Source: Minisyncoccota bacterium (GTDB lineage Bacteria; Patescibacteriota; Microgenomatia; UBA1400; PJMF01). From it: a stretch of DNA of 64,000 nucleotides. The translations under genes were made by a program, and so were the position numbers. Below the pieces are notes generated by a model. That model did no database searches, was not told the origin of the DNA, and worked only from the letters and a program-made list of their open reading frames with translations. Location of the stretch: the NCBI GenBank assembly GCA_018657765.1, contig JABHWM010000018.1, positions 62,001 through 126,000 on the forward strand, in the 5' to 3' direction. Shown piece by piece: positions 43,510 through 52,766 of the stretch (positions are counted from its first letter, which is position 1; each line of letters opens with the position of its first letter).

Positions 43510-45153
43510 ATGATAAAAATCAACTCTTTAAATTTTAAAAATTTAAAAAAAATTACTAAAAAAATAGATTTTACAAAAATAATGCTTGCGTTCATTATTC
43601 TAACCGGACTCTGGCTCCGCTTAAAGAACATCGATAATATGGTTTGGGAGCAAAGTGGCTATGATGAACACAGAGATATGCTTGTGGCAGAACATATTTT
43701 AAATAATAAGGAACATGTCATCAGAGGACCTCTTGCAGCAGGAGGATTCAACTGGCTAAAAAACTCACCAATATATTTTTATCTTGTTACTGCTTTATGG
43801 TCTGTAACAAGAACACCTCCTCTATTTTTAAAACTTTGGGCTGTATTACTAGGATTAATGCCTCTGCTTGCCTATAAAATAAGTACTAGTCTGAAAAATA
43901 AAAAACTAGGTCTGATTACAGCTGCCTTATTTGCCTTCAATGGAGAGTTAATTTATGAAAGCAGACAGCTTCTACAACCATTTTTACTACCAGTTTTTTC
44001 TCTTCTATTTGTCTGGATGTTAATTAAATTCAAAATTAAAAAACATTATTCATATCTATCTTGGGCTATTGCTTTTTTACTGTTACCTCTTCATTTTCAT
44101 TATGGTATCTTTCTTACTTTACCGATAGGCCTCTTTTTAATTATTTATTACTGGGCAGAATTAATATCTGAAGATTTTTCTTGGAAAAATGTGCTTTTAC
44201 CTGGCTTTACTATGATTGTTTTTGGATTATTATGGATCTTTCTTACTTATAGAACTCATTTATTTGATCAATTTTTCTTTTTTGTTCTAAATTTTAGTGA
44301 TCACAACAAAGATTTTTTAACACAAACAAATAATATTCTTCAAGCAACCATAACTATGATCTGGAGAGGACAAAACTCTAATAAAACTTTATTAATAACT
44401 ATGTTTCTAACTTTCATAGCATTTATAAAAACAAAAAATAATAAAAAAAATTGGTTCAAAACAAGCCCTGTCTTTTTATTATCACTATCTGTTTTGTTTA
44501 TGACTATCTCTAATGGTTTTGTAGCAGATACTTATCTATTAGCTTTATTACCGTTCTTCTTGATAATACTTGCTATCGGCATATACGAATTATTTTCTAT
44601 CAATCATTTACTTGGATTTTTATTTCTCTGTATAGTTTTATTCCAGCAATATCTTTATTCACTAAAAGAAGTAACTTACTACATCCCAAAAGAATCTTTT
44701 TATGAACAAAACTTCAAAATATCACAAGTTATTTTCACAGACTACTTTTCAAGTAACAAAGTAAATAAAGAACCAAACTTTGCTTTGGCTTTACTCACTA
44801 CTAGTGGAACTTTGCCTTTTGATGGCTGGGGTACTAGTGGTTTTTGGTTTAATTTGGAAAAACTCACAAACAAAAAATTAGTAAAAAATACTGATTATGG
44901 AGTTAATAGCAAACCTCTAGTAAAAAATGCAGATATTATTTATCTTATTTGTGATCACCGTACAAAAAAGAAACTAGTAAAAACAGAGTGTCTAGATCGT
45001 TTTATTGATGCTAGAGACTACCTAGATCCCAATTATCAAAAAATATTTAGTTCTGATACTTATACAGTGTGGAAATTTAAAATAGATGGTGATAAAGAAA
45101 AACCAAGATCTAGCCACCTATATAATCATGTCTATAAAGAACTAATGAATTAA
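43510..45153 (+). CDS. membrane glycosyltransferase of the GT39/ArnT type (tentative)
   Basis: 547 residues with about ten hydrophobic segments, the first after a basic N-terminus (IMLAFIILTGLWLRL). The first extracytoplasmic loop holds Asp-Glu in GYDEHRDMLVAEHIL, followed by RGPLAAGG and NSPIYFYLVTALW, the arrangement of lipid-linked sugar transferases such as PMT and ArnT. The C-terminus is a soluble domain of about 120 residues. The acceptor and sugar are unknown. It is an isolated plus-strand gene; a 14-bp gap separates its end from the convergent reductase gene. Confidence 0.7.
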   Translation: MIKINSLNFKNLKKITKKIDFTKIMLAFIILTGLWLRLKNIDNMVWEQSGYDEHRDMLVAEHILNNKEHVIRGPLAAGGFNWLKNSPIYFYLVTALWSVTRTPPLFLKLWAVLLGLMPLLAYKISTSLKNKKLGLITAALFAFNGELIYESRQLLQPFLLPVFSLLFVWMLIKFKIKKHYSYLSWAIAFLLLPLHFHYGIFLTLPIGLFLIIYYWAELISEDFSWKNVLLPGFTMIVFGLLWIFLTYRTHLFDQFFFFVLNFSDHNKDFLTQTNNILQATITMIWRGQNSNKTLLITMFLTFIAFIKTKNNKKNWFKTSPVFLLSLSVLFMTISNGFVADTYLLALLPFFLIILAIGIYELFSINHLLGFLFLCIVLFQQYLYSLKEVTYYIPKESFYEQNFKISQVIFTDYFSSNKVNKEPNFALALLTTSGTLPFDGWGTSGFWFNLEKLTNKKLVKNTDYGVNSKPLVKNADIIYLICDHRTKKKLVKTECLDRFIDARDYLDPNYQKIFSSDTYTVWKFKIDGDKEKPRSSHLYNHVYKELMN

Positions 45154-45167
45154 ATTATTTTTTAAAA

Positions 45168-45902
45168 CTAATCAAACTTCTCGTAATGAATAGCTTCTTG
45201 CTGTACACCTCTTTTTAGAAGAACTTTTTGAACATCGGCAATCATTTGCTTCGCTCCACAAAGGTAAAAACCCGCATTTTCTGGAAGATCATGAATACCT
45301 ACACAATCAGTTACATGACCCCTACATAAAGGCCATTCTTGTTGTGCCTTGGAAAGCACTGGGTGAAACTGAAATCGAGGAAAATCTTGAGCTAGTTCTT
45401 GAAATTCATCTTGCCAAATCATATCTTCTGCATGACGTAGACCCCAATATAAAGTAATATTTCTAGTATCTTTAGTGGATGACTCTGAGTTATTTTGCAA
45501 TAAATCCAAAATCATACTATGAAAAGGAGCAACTCCAGACCCGGTAGCAATAAAAACTATGCTGTCTTCTTTTGGCTCATCTTGTAAAACAAAATTACCC
45601 AAAGGACCCAAAACTTTTACCTCTTGGCCAAATTCTAGATTCTTAAAGAACTGAACCCCTAAACCATCTGGAGTAATATCTAGAGTAATCTTAAATCCAT
45701 GTGCTAATTTTGGAGAACTAGAAATAGAATAAGAACGTCTTTCTTCTTTCTCAGAAACAATAAAAGAAACATATTGACCAGCTATAAACTCTATTTTATT
45801 GGGCTCAACAAGTTCAAAATGGAACTCAATAAATTTGTCATTGAGAACCTCTTTCTCAGAAAGTTTTACTGTGTACATTTGTGGGGGGGGAAATTTTTGC
45901 AT
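45168..45902 (-). CDS. ferredoxin-NADP reductase-like FAD/NAD(P)-binding oxidoreductase
   Basis: 244 residues, FNR superfamily. The FAD motif is RSYSISSSP, the nucleotide-binding motif FIATGSGVAPFHSMI, and the C-terminal FYLCGAKQMIADVQKVL is conserved. There is no plant-type 2Fe-2S cluster. The ATG at 45902 is followed by an 8-cytosine run; an ATG at 45878 just after it (MYTVKLSEKEV) may be the functional start, giving 236 residues. It lies behind the SUF and NTPase genes and could supply electrons for cluster assembly; that is inference. Confidence 0.88.
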   Translation of the reverse strand: MQKFPPPQMYTVKLSEKEVLNDKFIEFHFELVEPNKIEFIAGQYVSFIVSEKEERRSYSISSSPKLAHGFKITLDITPDGLGVQFFKNLEFGQEVKVLGPLGNFVLQDEPKEDSIVFIATGSGVAPFHSMILDLLQNNSESSTKDTRNITLYWGLRHAEDMIWQDEFQELAQDFPRFQFHPVLSKAQQEWPLCRGHVTDCVGIHDLPENAGFYLCGAKQMIADVQKVLLKRGVQQEAIHYEKFD

Positions 45903-45932
45903 AAATTAATTATTCTTATATTTGACTAACTA

Positions 45933-46520
45933 CTAAAAAATCTTCTTTGCCTTGTCACCACCATACCAGATTCCCAGGGCAAGTTTAATAATACCGTGAT
46001 ACTCCTCTGTTCTATCTATAAAACCATCAGTAAGAATACCAATAAGTCCTTGTTCTTGTTTGATCTTATTCATGTCTTTCTCACCAATAATATGCGCTAC
46101 AGCATGCCCCATCTCTATTTTTTGTCTAATTTTATTTGCGACAGAGTTTGGAACCTGGAAACGAGCCCCTGCAGATAAGGCTAGGTTTCCCTTTTGATCA
46201 ATTACAGCAGCCCAAACAGTAGACCACATTTCTTTTCCAAGATCCACTATTCCACCTTCCATACCAACACCCAAAATATAATCATTATTTTCTATATTTT
46301 CATCTGTTGAGTTTTTCTTATACTGAAAAAGACCTTTTTCCAAAGCAGCTTTGGCTCTATTGATAGCTCCTTGCTTTGTTTCTTCATCACTTTTGGGCTG
46401 ATCTGATACACCACTTTCTACCTCAAAACCCCTAGCAACAACATCAGGCCATGTTTCGATAGCTGCAGCGAGAACTGCATTTACTTTTACTGGATTTGCT
46501 GAACCGACAAATATTTTCAT
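45933..46520 (-). CDS. YjjX-family inosine/xanthosine triphosphatase
   Basis: 195 residues. IFVGSANPVKVNAVLAAA at the N-terminus, VESGVSDQPKSDEET with AINRAKAALE, then GVGMEGGIVD and MWSTVWAAVID match the YjjX (NTPase) family, which removes ITP and XTP from the nucleotide pool. Full length compared with about 170-180 residues in E. coli. It lies between sufU and the reductase gene, with a small hairpin upstream. Confidence 0.88.
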   Translation of the reverse strand: MKIFVGSANPVKVNAVLAAAIETWPDVVARGFEVESGVSDQPKSDEETKQGAINRAKAALEKGLFQYKKNSTDENIENNDYILGVGMEGGIVDLGKEMWSTVWAAVIDQKGNLALSAGARFQVPNSVANKIRQKIEMGHAVAHIIGEKDMNKIKQEQGLIGILTDGFIDRTEEYHGIIKLALGIWYGGDKAKKIF

Positions 46521-46546
46521 TAATTATATTTTCTGATTTATGTCCC

Positions 46547-46562
46547 AACCCCTAACGGGGTT
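46547..46562 (-). other. intergenic hairpin between sufU and the NTPase gene
   Basis: AACCCC-TAAC-GGGGTT, a perfect 6-bp stem in the 50-bp gap. GGG rather than U follows on the minus strand, so a terminator role is doubtful. Confidence 0.35.
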
Positions 46563-46570
46563 ATCTCATA

Positions 46571-46957
46571 CTAATCTGACTTTTTATTTTCTTTAAATAC
46601 TTTCTGTACTGCCTTCAGCCCCATCATAAAACATTTTTCTCTTCCTGCAGTAATTTCTTCCATCCCAAAAAAAGGTAGTAAATCCTCCTTACCCCAATTT
46701 TTAACTTCTGCCACTTTAGCCCCTTTTAATTTTACAGAAAGTAAACTCATACTAGTCTGACTAACAGAGCAACCATTACCCATCCACTTTACATTTTCTA
46801 TAGATTTTTTATCTTCAGAAAGCTTGATACTAATAGTTATTTCATCACCACAAGAAGCATTAGTCTCTTTATGATCAAAATCTGCACTAGTAATTTTTCC
46901 TTGGTTTTGAGGTTCACGAAATTCTGCAATCAAAGCAGCCTGATAAAAATCACTCAT
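46571..46957 (-). CDS. sufU: iron-sulfur scaffold/sulfur acceptor SufU (IscU-like)
   Basis: 128 residues. The three conserved cysteines appear in NASCGDEIT, GNGCSVSQTS and GREKCFMMGLK. It receives sulfur from SufS and either builds a cluster or relays sulfur to SufBCD. The gene starts 3 bp after sufS, which supports a SufS-SufU pair as in Firmicutes. The N-terminus FYQAALIAEFREPQNQG matches the family. The length is closer to IscU than to some longer SufU. Confidence 0.92.
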   Translation of the reverse strand: MSDFYQAALIAEFREPQNQGKITSADFDHKETNASCGDEITISIKLSEDKKSIENVKWMGNGCSVSQTSMSLLSVKLKGAKVAEVKNWGKEDLLPFFGMEEITAGREKCFMMGLKAVQKVFKENKKSD

Positions 46958-46959
46958 TT

Positions 46960-48222
46960 TTACTTTCCAAAAATCTTCAATACTCTATCAAATGCTCTGA
47001 CCAAAGCATCAATATCTTCTTTGGTGTTATAAACATTAAAACTTGCTCTAGTAGTAGCTTGCCATCCACAAGCAATATGCAAAGGCATAGTACAATGATG
47101 TCCAGATCTAACAGCTACCCCTTCGCTATCCAAAATCTGTGCCAGATCATGAGCGTGAACTTCATTGTGAATAAAAGATACTGAACCTAGTCTATTAGGT
47201 TGCCCTTGACCATCCTTTTCTGGTTTCAAGCCTACAACCATCAAACCATCTACCTTAGAAAGTTTTTCATAAGCATATTTCACCAGTGAAAAATCATGCT
47301 CCATCACTTCCTTCATTCCCAAGTCACTAAGATATTCACAAGCAACTGCTAATCCTTTTGCAGAGGCAACATCTGGAGTTCCTGCTGTAAATAAATCTGA
47401 TAAATCTTCCGCATAACTTGCATCTAGTTTATGAACTTGATTGATCATCCCACCTCCAAATAACCAAGGTTTCATTTCTCCATCTTGGAGAAGAGATTTT
47501 TTAACCAATAATCCAGCTGCACCCATAGGAGCAAGCATTTTATGACCACCAAATGCCAAAAAATCTACCTTTAGACCATGAAAATCTACTGGCATATGAG
47601 GAGCAGATTGAGCAGCATCAAGTACGATACGAGCAGAAGGAGTATGTTTTTTTACAAAAGAAACTATCTCTGCAACAGGATTCACTGTTCCCAAAGTATT
47701 GGAAACATGAACAAAAGCCACAAGTTTTACTGGATTTTGTTTTAGAATATCTTCAAACTCTGCTAGATCCAAAGTAGATTTATCTTTCAAACCAACTACT
47801 TTGAGTACTGCCCCAGTTCTTTTACACAACTCCTGCCAAACAACTAAATTTGCATGATGTTCCATCTCTGTACTAACAACTACATCACCTTTTTTTAGAT
47901 TGTTATCTCCCCAGCCATAAGCAATTCCATTAATGGCTTCTGTTGTGTTTCTAGTCAAAATTAGTTCGTCACTTTCAGCACCAAAAAACTCAGCTACTGT
48001 TTTTCTACTGTCTTCAAAAACTTGGGTACTTCTATCAGATAGAGTATGAACTCCTCGATGAACATTAGATGTATCATGAAGATAATAATTTGAGATAGCT
48101 TCTATAACTTGAGTTGGTTTTTGGGAGGTGGCTCCACTATCTAGATATACTAGTCGTTTACTCCCATGAACTTTTTGAGAAAGAATAGGAAAATCTTTGA
48201 GAATAACTTTTGAATCTAGCAT
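46960..48222 (-). CDS. sufS: cysteine desulfurase SufS
   Basis: PLP enzyme that takes sulfur from cysteine. It has 420 residues. Conserved parts are YLDSGATSQKP, EHHANLVVWQ, VLDAAQSAPHMPVDF, FGGHKMLAPMG with the Schiff-base lysine, and RSGHHCTMPLH with the catalytic cysteine. Class II (SufS type). It lies downstream of mini-sufD and is coupled to sufU. Confidence 0.96.
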   Translation of the reverse strand: MLDSKVILKDFPILSQKVHGSKRLVYLDSGATSQKPTQVIEAISNYYLHDTSNVHRGVHTLSDRSTQVFEDSRKTVAEFFGAESDELILTRNTTEAINGIAYGWGDNNLKKGDVVVSTEMEHHANLVVWQELCKRTGAVLKVVGLKDKSTLDLAEFEDILKQNPVKLVAFVHVSNTLGTVNPVAEIVSFVKKHTPSARIVLDAAQSAPHMPVDFHGLKVDFLAFGGHKMLAPMGAAGLLVKKSLLQDGEMKPWLFGGGMINQVHKLDASYAEDLSDLFTAGTPDVASAKGLAVACEYLSDLGMKEVMEHDFSLVKYAYEKLSKVDGLMVVGLKPEKDGQGQPNRLGSVSFIHNEVHAHDLAQILDSEGVAVRSGHHCTMPLHIACGWQATTRASFNVYNTKEDIDALVRAFDRVLKIFGK

Positions 48223-48252
48223 AATAAAAAGTATTGTAACAAATTAAATTAT

Positions 48253-48738
48253 TTATAAATTGAGAAATCCATCAACCACCATCTCTTCTGCCTTCTCTCT
48301 GCCAATACCTCTAGTCTCTAAATAAAATAAATGCTCTTCAGAAATACTACTAATACTAGCCGCATGAGAACACTGGACATCATCTGTCTTTATCTCTAGA
48401 TCTGGAATAGCCTCTGCTTTAGCCTTATCTGACAAAAGTAAAACACGCTCTGTTAGAAAAGAACTAGAATCACCACAATTCTCATCGATAATTATTTTCC
48501 CTTTCAACTGTAAAAAAGAACTATCTCGTACTACTCCTTTTAGAACTGTCTCTGCCTTTGTGTGTGGAGCTTTATGATGAATTACTACATATATCTCTAA
48601 CTTATTTTTTTCTTCAGCTTTAAAAACTCCAGTTATATCTACAGAAGAACCTGCTCCAGTAAGCTCTATTAAATAACTACCTGACTTTGTCAGTTTTATT
48701 TTTTCATGCTGGTCTTTTTTTATAGTATAAATTTTCAT
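48253..48738 (-). CDS. minimal SufD-like protein
   Basis: About 161 residues from ATG at 48738 (a TTG at 48750 is less likely). It matches only the C-terminal beta-helix part of SufB/SufD: CSHAASISSISEEHLFYLETRG followed by EKAEEMVVDGFL, the same ending style as SufB. Full SufD has over 400 residues, so this is a stripped form with a natural stop and start. It lies between sufB and sufS, exactly where sufD is expected, and probably forms the SufB partner in the SufBCD complex. Confidence 0.75.
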   Translation of the reverse strand: MKIYTIKKDQHEKIKLTKSGSYLIELTGAGSSVDITGVFKAEEKNKLEIYVVIHHKAPHTKAETVLKGVVRDSSFLQLKGKIIIDENCGDSSSFLTERVLLLSDKAKAEAIPDLEIKTDDVQCSHAASISSISEEHLFYLETRGIGREKAEEMVVDGFLNL

Positions 48739-48773
48739 TTTTTGCAACAATTTTATAAATTATTTTTTCTAAT

Positions 48774-51344
48774 TTATCCCACTGACCCCTCCATCTCAAA
48801 ATCAATTAATCTATTCATCTCCACCGCATACTCCAAAGGTAACTTTCTCACCAGATCCGCAATAAAACCATTGACGATCATTTTTCTAGCATTTTCTTCT
48901 GAGACACCTCTACTCATCAGATAAAACAACTGATCATCACCCACTTTGGAAACAGTAGCTTCATGCTGAATCTCTACCTGGTTATTAGATATTTTATCTA
49001 CGGGATATGTATCAGATCTAGAATCACCATCCAAAATCAAGGCATCACAAACAACTGTGTTTTTACTATGGTGAGCTTCAGGGGCAACATAAACTAAGCC
49101 TCTATAACTAGCTCTACCACCACCTTTACTAATAGATTTTGAGATAATCGTTGAAGAAGTATAAGGAGCTAAATGAATCGCCTTAGCACCGGTATCTTGA
49201 TGTTGTCCATGTCCCGCCAAAGCCATCGATAAAACCTCACCCTTTGCACCTTTGCCTGCCAAAATATACCCAGGATATTTCATTGTTACTTGTGAACCCA
49301 TGTTGAAATCAGTCCAGACCATTTTTCCATCTTCATGAACATAAGCTCTTTGAGTTACTAAGTTATAAATATTCTTATACCAATTCTGAACAGTAGTGTA
49401 CTGACAGGTAGCTCCTTTTTTTACGATAATCTCTACCACTCCAGAGTGAAGAGAACTCGAGGCAAATTGAGGTGCCGTACAATTATGAACTGCAACTCCA
49501 TTGGCTACATAACTTTCATCTTGTTTAACACTAAAATTATAAACATCAATATTTTTTACTTCAGTTTTAGAAATATTATTTACTGGAGAATATAAATATT
49601 TATCATCTAAATAATAAAAAGTTGCTCTTTTTTTTCCATTTATTTTTGCTTCTATTTTCTGACCAACTAACTCACCAAACTTAACCATGTATTCACCACC
49701 AATAACCAGATTAAACATTGTTTGACGACCTTCATGTTTTCTAACTCTCTTATTAATACCACAAGCGATATCTAATCTTAGTAAAATCTGTTTCATCTGA
49801 TAAACCAAATTTTTAGAAGTAGTTGAACCTCTAAATATTTCTTTTAAACCATGTTTTAACTGCTTATTGTAATAATTCCCATCACCTCTATACCAGCCCA
49901 AAATCACTTCTGATTGTTTCTTTGGAGAAGCCTGCATAACCCATTTGGGAACTTGTTTACTTGACGATGATGTACCAAATTGCTCAAAAATTCTACATAA
50001 TTTTGTTGAACTAACAACAACAGACGTTCCATTATTAGTTTTATGATGATTTTCTCTAATTCTATCCTCATTAAAAACCAATTTAATTAGCCTTTTTACA
50101 TCATCAATATATTCTCTTTCATAAGATCCAAAAGAAAAATTCAAATAGTGACCACTACTAATACTACCCTCTGCCAAATAGTAGCCAATTAATCTAAAAA
50201 ACTCAGGTATTAAAGGTACTTTTACAGCAACTTTAGAAAAACCATGTCTACCTGCTCCCATTTTAATAGTCTGTTCAAGAAACTTAGATTCTTTTACTAA
50301 TCTATCTATAGGAGTACAAACATAATCTCCTTTAGTTACATTTTTTATAGCTAACCACTCTGGTTTCCACTTTTTATTACGTTCATTATTTTTTATTCTC
50401 TTAACAACAAGAAATGGATGCTCTTCTGTGGCCTCAATAACTTGATGGATATTTCCGGTTACTTTAACTTCATAAAGCTCCCCAGAATATTTTCTAATCT
50501 GGGTATGACCAACTGATCTAACCCTACCAGCATGGGTCAAAACTTTATCTGTAGCCAAAACATCTTTAATAGGAATAATTCCTCTATCTGTCGTAATTTC
50601 TGTCTCTGCTGTAAAACAGCCTTCTACGTAATGAACAGAAGCTCCTTCATCCACAATAATCAAGGTTCTCTCGAACTGCCCAAAAGATTCTGAGTTAATC
50701 CTAAAGTAAGTCTGTAAAGGCATTTTTACATGAACTCCAGGAGGAATATAAACAAAAGATCCACCAGACCATACAGCAGTATTAAGAGCTGCATATTTAT
50801 TATCATCATTAGGGATTACTGTCCCAAAATATTTTTTGAATAATTCTGGATGCTTAGACAAACCTTCTTCTATAGAAACAAAGATTACTCCATCTTTTTC
50901 CCAGGCCTGTTTTAGTGATCCATAAATGATTTCACTATCATATTGAGCTTTTACCCCAGCCAGGTGAGCTCTCTCTGCTTCTGGAACACCGATTCTCTCG
51001 AAGGTTTCTTTTACTTCTGGAGGAACATCATCCCAAGACCTTGCTTGTTGATCGGTTGGTTTCAGATAATATGATAAATCATCCAGTTTGAGATCAGATA
51101 AATCTGGACCCCAGCTAGGAATTTTTTTATTCTGGAATTCTTTAAAACCAGCCAAACGATTCTTTAACATCCAGTCTGGTTCTTGTTTCATACCAGAAAT
51201 CTTCTTTACTATTGCTTCATCCAAACCTTTTTCAGCCTGAAAAGCATAATCTTTGGTATTAAAAGAATATCCATGCTCATAACTATCTTGATCTTTTATG
51301 AAATTATCCCCTGGTTTACTGACTTTGGTAGTTTTTTTAGCCAT
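48774..51344 (-). CDS. sufB: iron-sulfur assembly protein SufB containing an intein
   Basis: Scaffold component of SufBCD. The encoded precursor has 856 residues; 379 are an intein at residues 243-621, leaving a SufB of 477. The N-terminal extein has WSGGSFVYIPPGVHV, and the C-terminal extein starts CTAPQFASSSLHSG and later has RADSYRG-like ASYRGLVYVAPEA and the VSEENARKMIVNGFI tail. The splice junction is HYVEG/CFTAE at the front and VAVHN/CTAPQ at the back, with Cys as first and +1 residues. sufC is 30 bp upstream, mini-sufD 35 bp downstream. Confidence 0.95.
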   Translation of the reverse strand: MAKKTTKVSKPGDNFIKDQDSYEHGYSFNTKDYAFQAEKGLDEAIVKKISGMKQEPDWMLKNRLAGFKEFQNKKIPSWGPDLSDLKLDDLSYYLKPTDQQARSWDDVPPEVKETFERIGVPEAERAHLAGVKAQYDSEIIYGSLKQAWEKDGVIFVSIEEGLSKHPELFKKYFGTVIPNDDNKYAALNTAVWSGGSFVYIPPGVHVKMPLQTYFRINSESFGQFERTLIIVDEGASVHYVEGCFTAETEITTDRGIIPIKDVLATDKVLTHAGRVRSVGHTQIRKYSGELYEVKVTGNIHQVIEATEEHPFLVVKRIKNNERNKKWKPEWLAIKNVTKGDYVCTPIDRLVKESKFLEQTIKMGAGRHGFSKVAVKVPLIPEFFRLIGYYLAEGSISSGHYLNFSFGSYEREYIDDVKRLIKLVFNEDRIRENHHKTNNGTSVVVSSTKLCRIFEQFGTSSSSKQVPKWVMQASPKKQSEVILGWYRGDGNYYNKQLKHGLKEIFRGSTTSKNLVYQMKQILLRLDIACGINKRVRKHEGRQTMFNLVIGGEYMVKFGELVGQKIEAKINGKKRATFYYLDDKYLYSPVNNISKTEVKNIDVYNFSVKQDESYVANGVAVHNCTAPQFASSSLHSGVVEIIVKKGATCQYTTVQNWYKNIYNLVTQRAYVHEDGKMVWTDFNMGSQVTMKYPGYILAGKGAKGEVLSMALAGHGQHQDTGAKAIHLAPYTSSTIISKSISKGGGRASYRGLVYVAPEAHHSKNTVVCDALILDGDSRSDTYPVDKISNNQVEIQHEATVSKVGDDQLFYLMSRGVSEENARKMIVNGFIADLVRKLPLEYAVEMNRLIDFEMEGSVG
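49482..50618 (-). mobile_element. intein with LAGLIDADG homing endonuclease in sufB
   Basis: 379-codon intein. Block A is CFTAETEITTDRGIIPI, block B has the ATEEHPF His-motif, and two LAGLIDADG motifs are RLIGYYLAEGS and ILGWYRGDGN. The C-terminal splicing motif is VANGVAVHN before Cys+1. The penultimate residue is His, as expected for standard splicing. The intein DNA is more AT-rich in appearance than sufB. It lies in the most conserved active region of SufB, the usual position for such elements. Confidence 0.95.
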
Positions 51345-51373
51345 ATTGTTTTGAAATATTTGTAATTTGTTAT

Positions 51374-52123
51374 CTAGTCACTTATCTGACCATAACCTGT
51401 TTTTTCTAACTCCTCTACCAATTCAGAACCACCAGTTTTTACCACTCGTCCACCAGAAATAACTAAAACTTTATCGTAATCTAAATACTGTAATATCCTT
51501 TGATAATGAGTAATCACTATCACTGTCATGTTTGTTTTTTTCTTTAGATCAGCTACTCCCTGAGCTACAATCTTGATAGCATCTATATCAAGACCAGAGT
51601 CTGTTTCATCCAAAATAACTAGCTTTGGTTCTAGAACAATCATCTGTAAAATCTCTAACTTCTTTTTCTCCCCACCACTGAATCCTTCATTGAGCCCACG
51701 CATCAATAAATCTTTTGAAATAGCTAGTTCTGTGGCTTTCCTTTGTAAAAAATCTCTAAAATCAACAATCGAAGAGTACTTACGTGTTTCTCTATCTGGA
51801 TATTTTTCTATATAAAGATTCCATAAAAAATTCAAGATCTTAACTCCAGGTATCTCTACAGGATACTGAAAAGCCAAAAACAAGCCGGCTTTTGCCCTTT
51901 TATCTGGAGAAAGATCAAAAAGTTCTACTCCATCTAGAACAGCAGACCCCGTTGCCAGATAATCTGGATGACCTGCAAGAACATTTGATAAAGTTGATTT
52001 ACCAGAGCCATTAGGCCCCATGACCACAACCATTTCACCTTTATCTATCGAGAGATCTATTCCTTTTAGAATAGGTTGCTTCTCTATTTCTGCATGAACA
52101 TTTTTGACTTCAAAAAAAGACAT
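51374..52123 (-). CDS. sufC: SufC ATPase of the SufBCD complex
   Basis: 249 residues from the ATG at 52123; a longer frame to 52159 lacks a ribosome binding site whereas GAGAAAG precedes 52123. Walker A GPNGSGKSTLSN, the Q-loop LFLAFQYPVEIPG, the ABC signature NEGFSGGEKKKLE and Walker B KLVILDETDSGLD are all typical of SufC, with the D-loop and His in VIVITHYQ. It is the first gene of the SUF operon sufC-sufB-mini sufD-sufS-sufU. Confidence 0.96.
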   Translation of the reverse strand: MSFFEVKNVHAEIEKQPILKGIDLSIDKGEMVVVMGPNGSGKSTLSNVLAGHPDYLATGSAVLDGVELFDLSPDKRAKAGLFLAFQYPVEIPGVKILNFLWNLYIEKYPDRETRKYSSIVDFRDFLQRKATELAISKDLLMRGLNEGFSGGEKKKLEILQMIVLEPKLVILDETDSGLDIDAIKIVAQGVADLKKKTNMTVIVITHYQRILQYLDYDKVLVISGGRVVKTGGSELVEELEKTGYGQISD

Positions 52124-52226
52124 AATTACTTTCTCTATTATTAAATCTATAAACCTCAAAATATAAAATATATTTAAATTTTTTAAACTACTTTATAAAA
52201 AAAATAAACTTAACTTACTAGTTTTT

Positions 52227-52712
52227 TTACTTCAAGCCTTCTTTGGCAATTGTTTTTACAAAGCTACCAACAGGTTCACCAAAATCAAGACTTTCTAGTT
52301 CGTTACCGTCAACCCAGCGATATTCTGTATGCTCATCAGATATCATAACTTGATCTGGATTTAAATCAGTAATGTCTCTTACAACCCAGCCACACACAAT
52401 AGAATAAACCTGTTTTTTTACATCAAAGTAACTGAAAAAATGAACCATGTTTTTAAGTTCAAAGACTTCTGGTAAAACTTCCAATCCTGTTTCTTCTATA
52501 ACTTCACGAGCAATTTCTGCTTGATGTATATTACGAGCAGACTCTTCAAGATCAACTGGCCACTCTGCATTTCCTCCTGGTAAATCCCAAGCACCTGGCC
52601 TGCTAAGAGCCGTATCAGGACGCTTCAGAACAAGTACTTTTCCATGATTAACTAGCGCTACTTTGTGGAGAAACTTTACATTTTTTGTAAGTTGGTGTGG
52701 TGTTTGTTCCAT
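52227..52712 (-). CDS. Nudix hydrolase
   Basis: 161 residues. The Nudix box is LPGGNAEWPVD (with an insert) followed by IHQAEIAREVIEETGLE; the REVIEETGL half is canonical, and the first half is stretched by about four residues. Substrate unknown. LEESARNIHQ lies within the insert. One of three adjacent Nudix-fold genes (with 52767-53324 and 53418-54098). The terminal region is ordinary. Confidence 0.85.
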   Translation of the reverse strand: MEQTPHQLTKNVKFLHKVALVNHGKVLVLKRPDTALSRPGAWDLPGGNAEWPVDLEESARNIHQAEIAREVIEETGLEVLPEVFELKNMVHFFSYFDVKKQVYSIVCGWVVRDITDLNPDQVMISDEHTEYRWVDGNELESLDFGEPVGSFVKTIAKEGLK

Positions 52713-52766
52713 AAATTCTTTCTATTAATTTTCTTTAAAATTTTTCTTGTATTTTCCTAAAAAAAT

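Noticed and set aside
48774..51344. SufB as a fusion with an extra enzymatic domain
   Set aside because: The extra 379 residues have intein splice junctions and two LAGLIDADG motifs, so they are removed from the mature protein.
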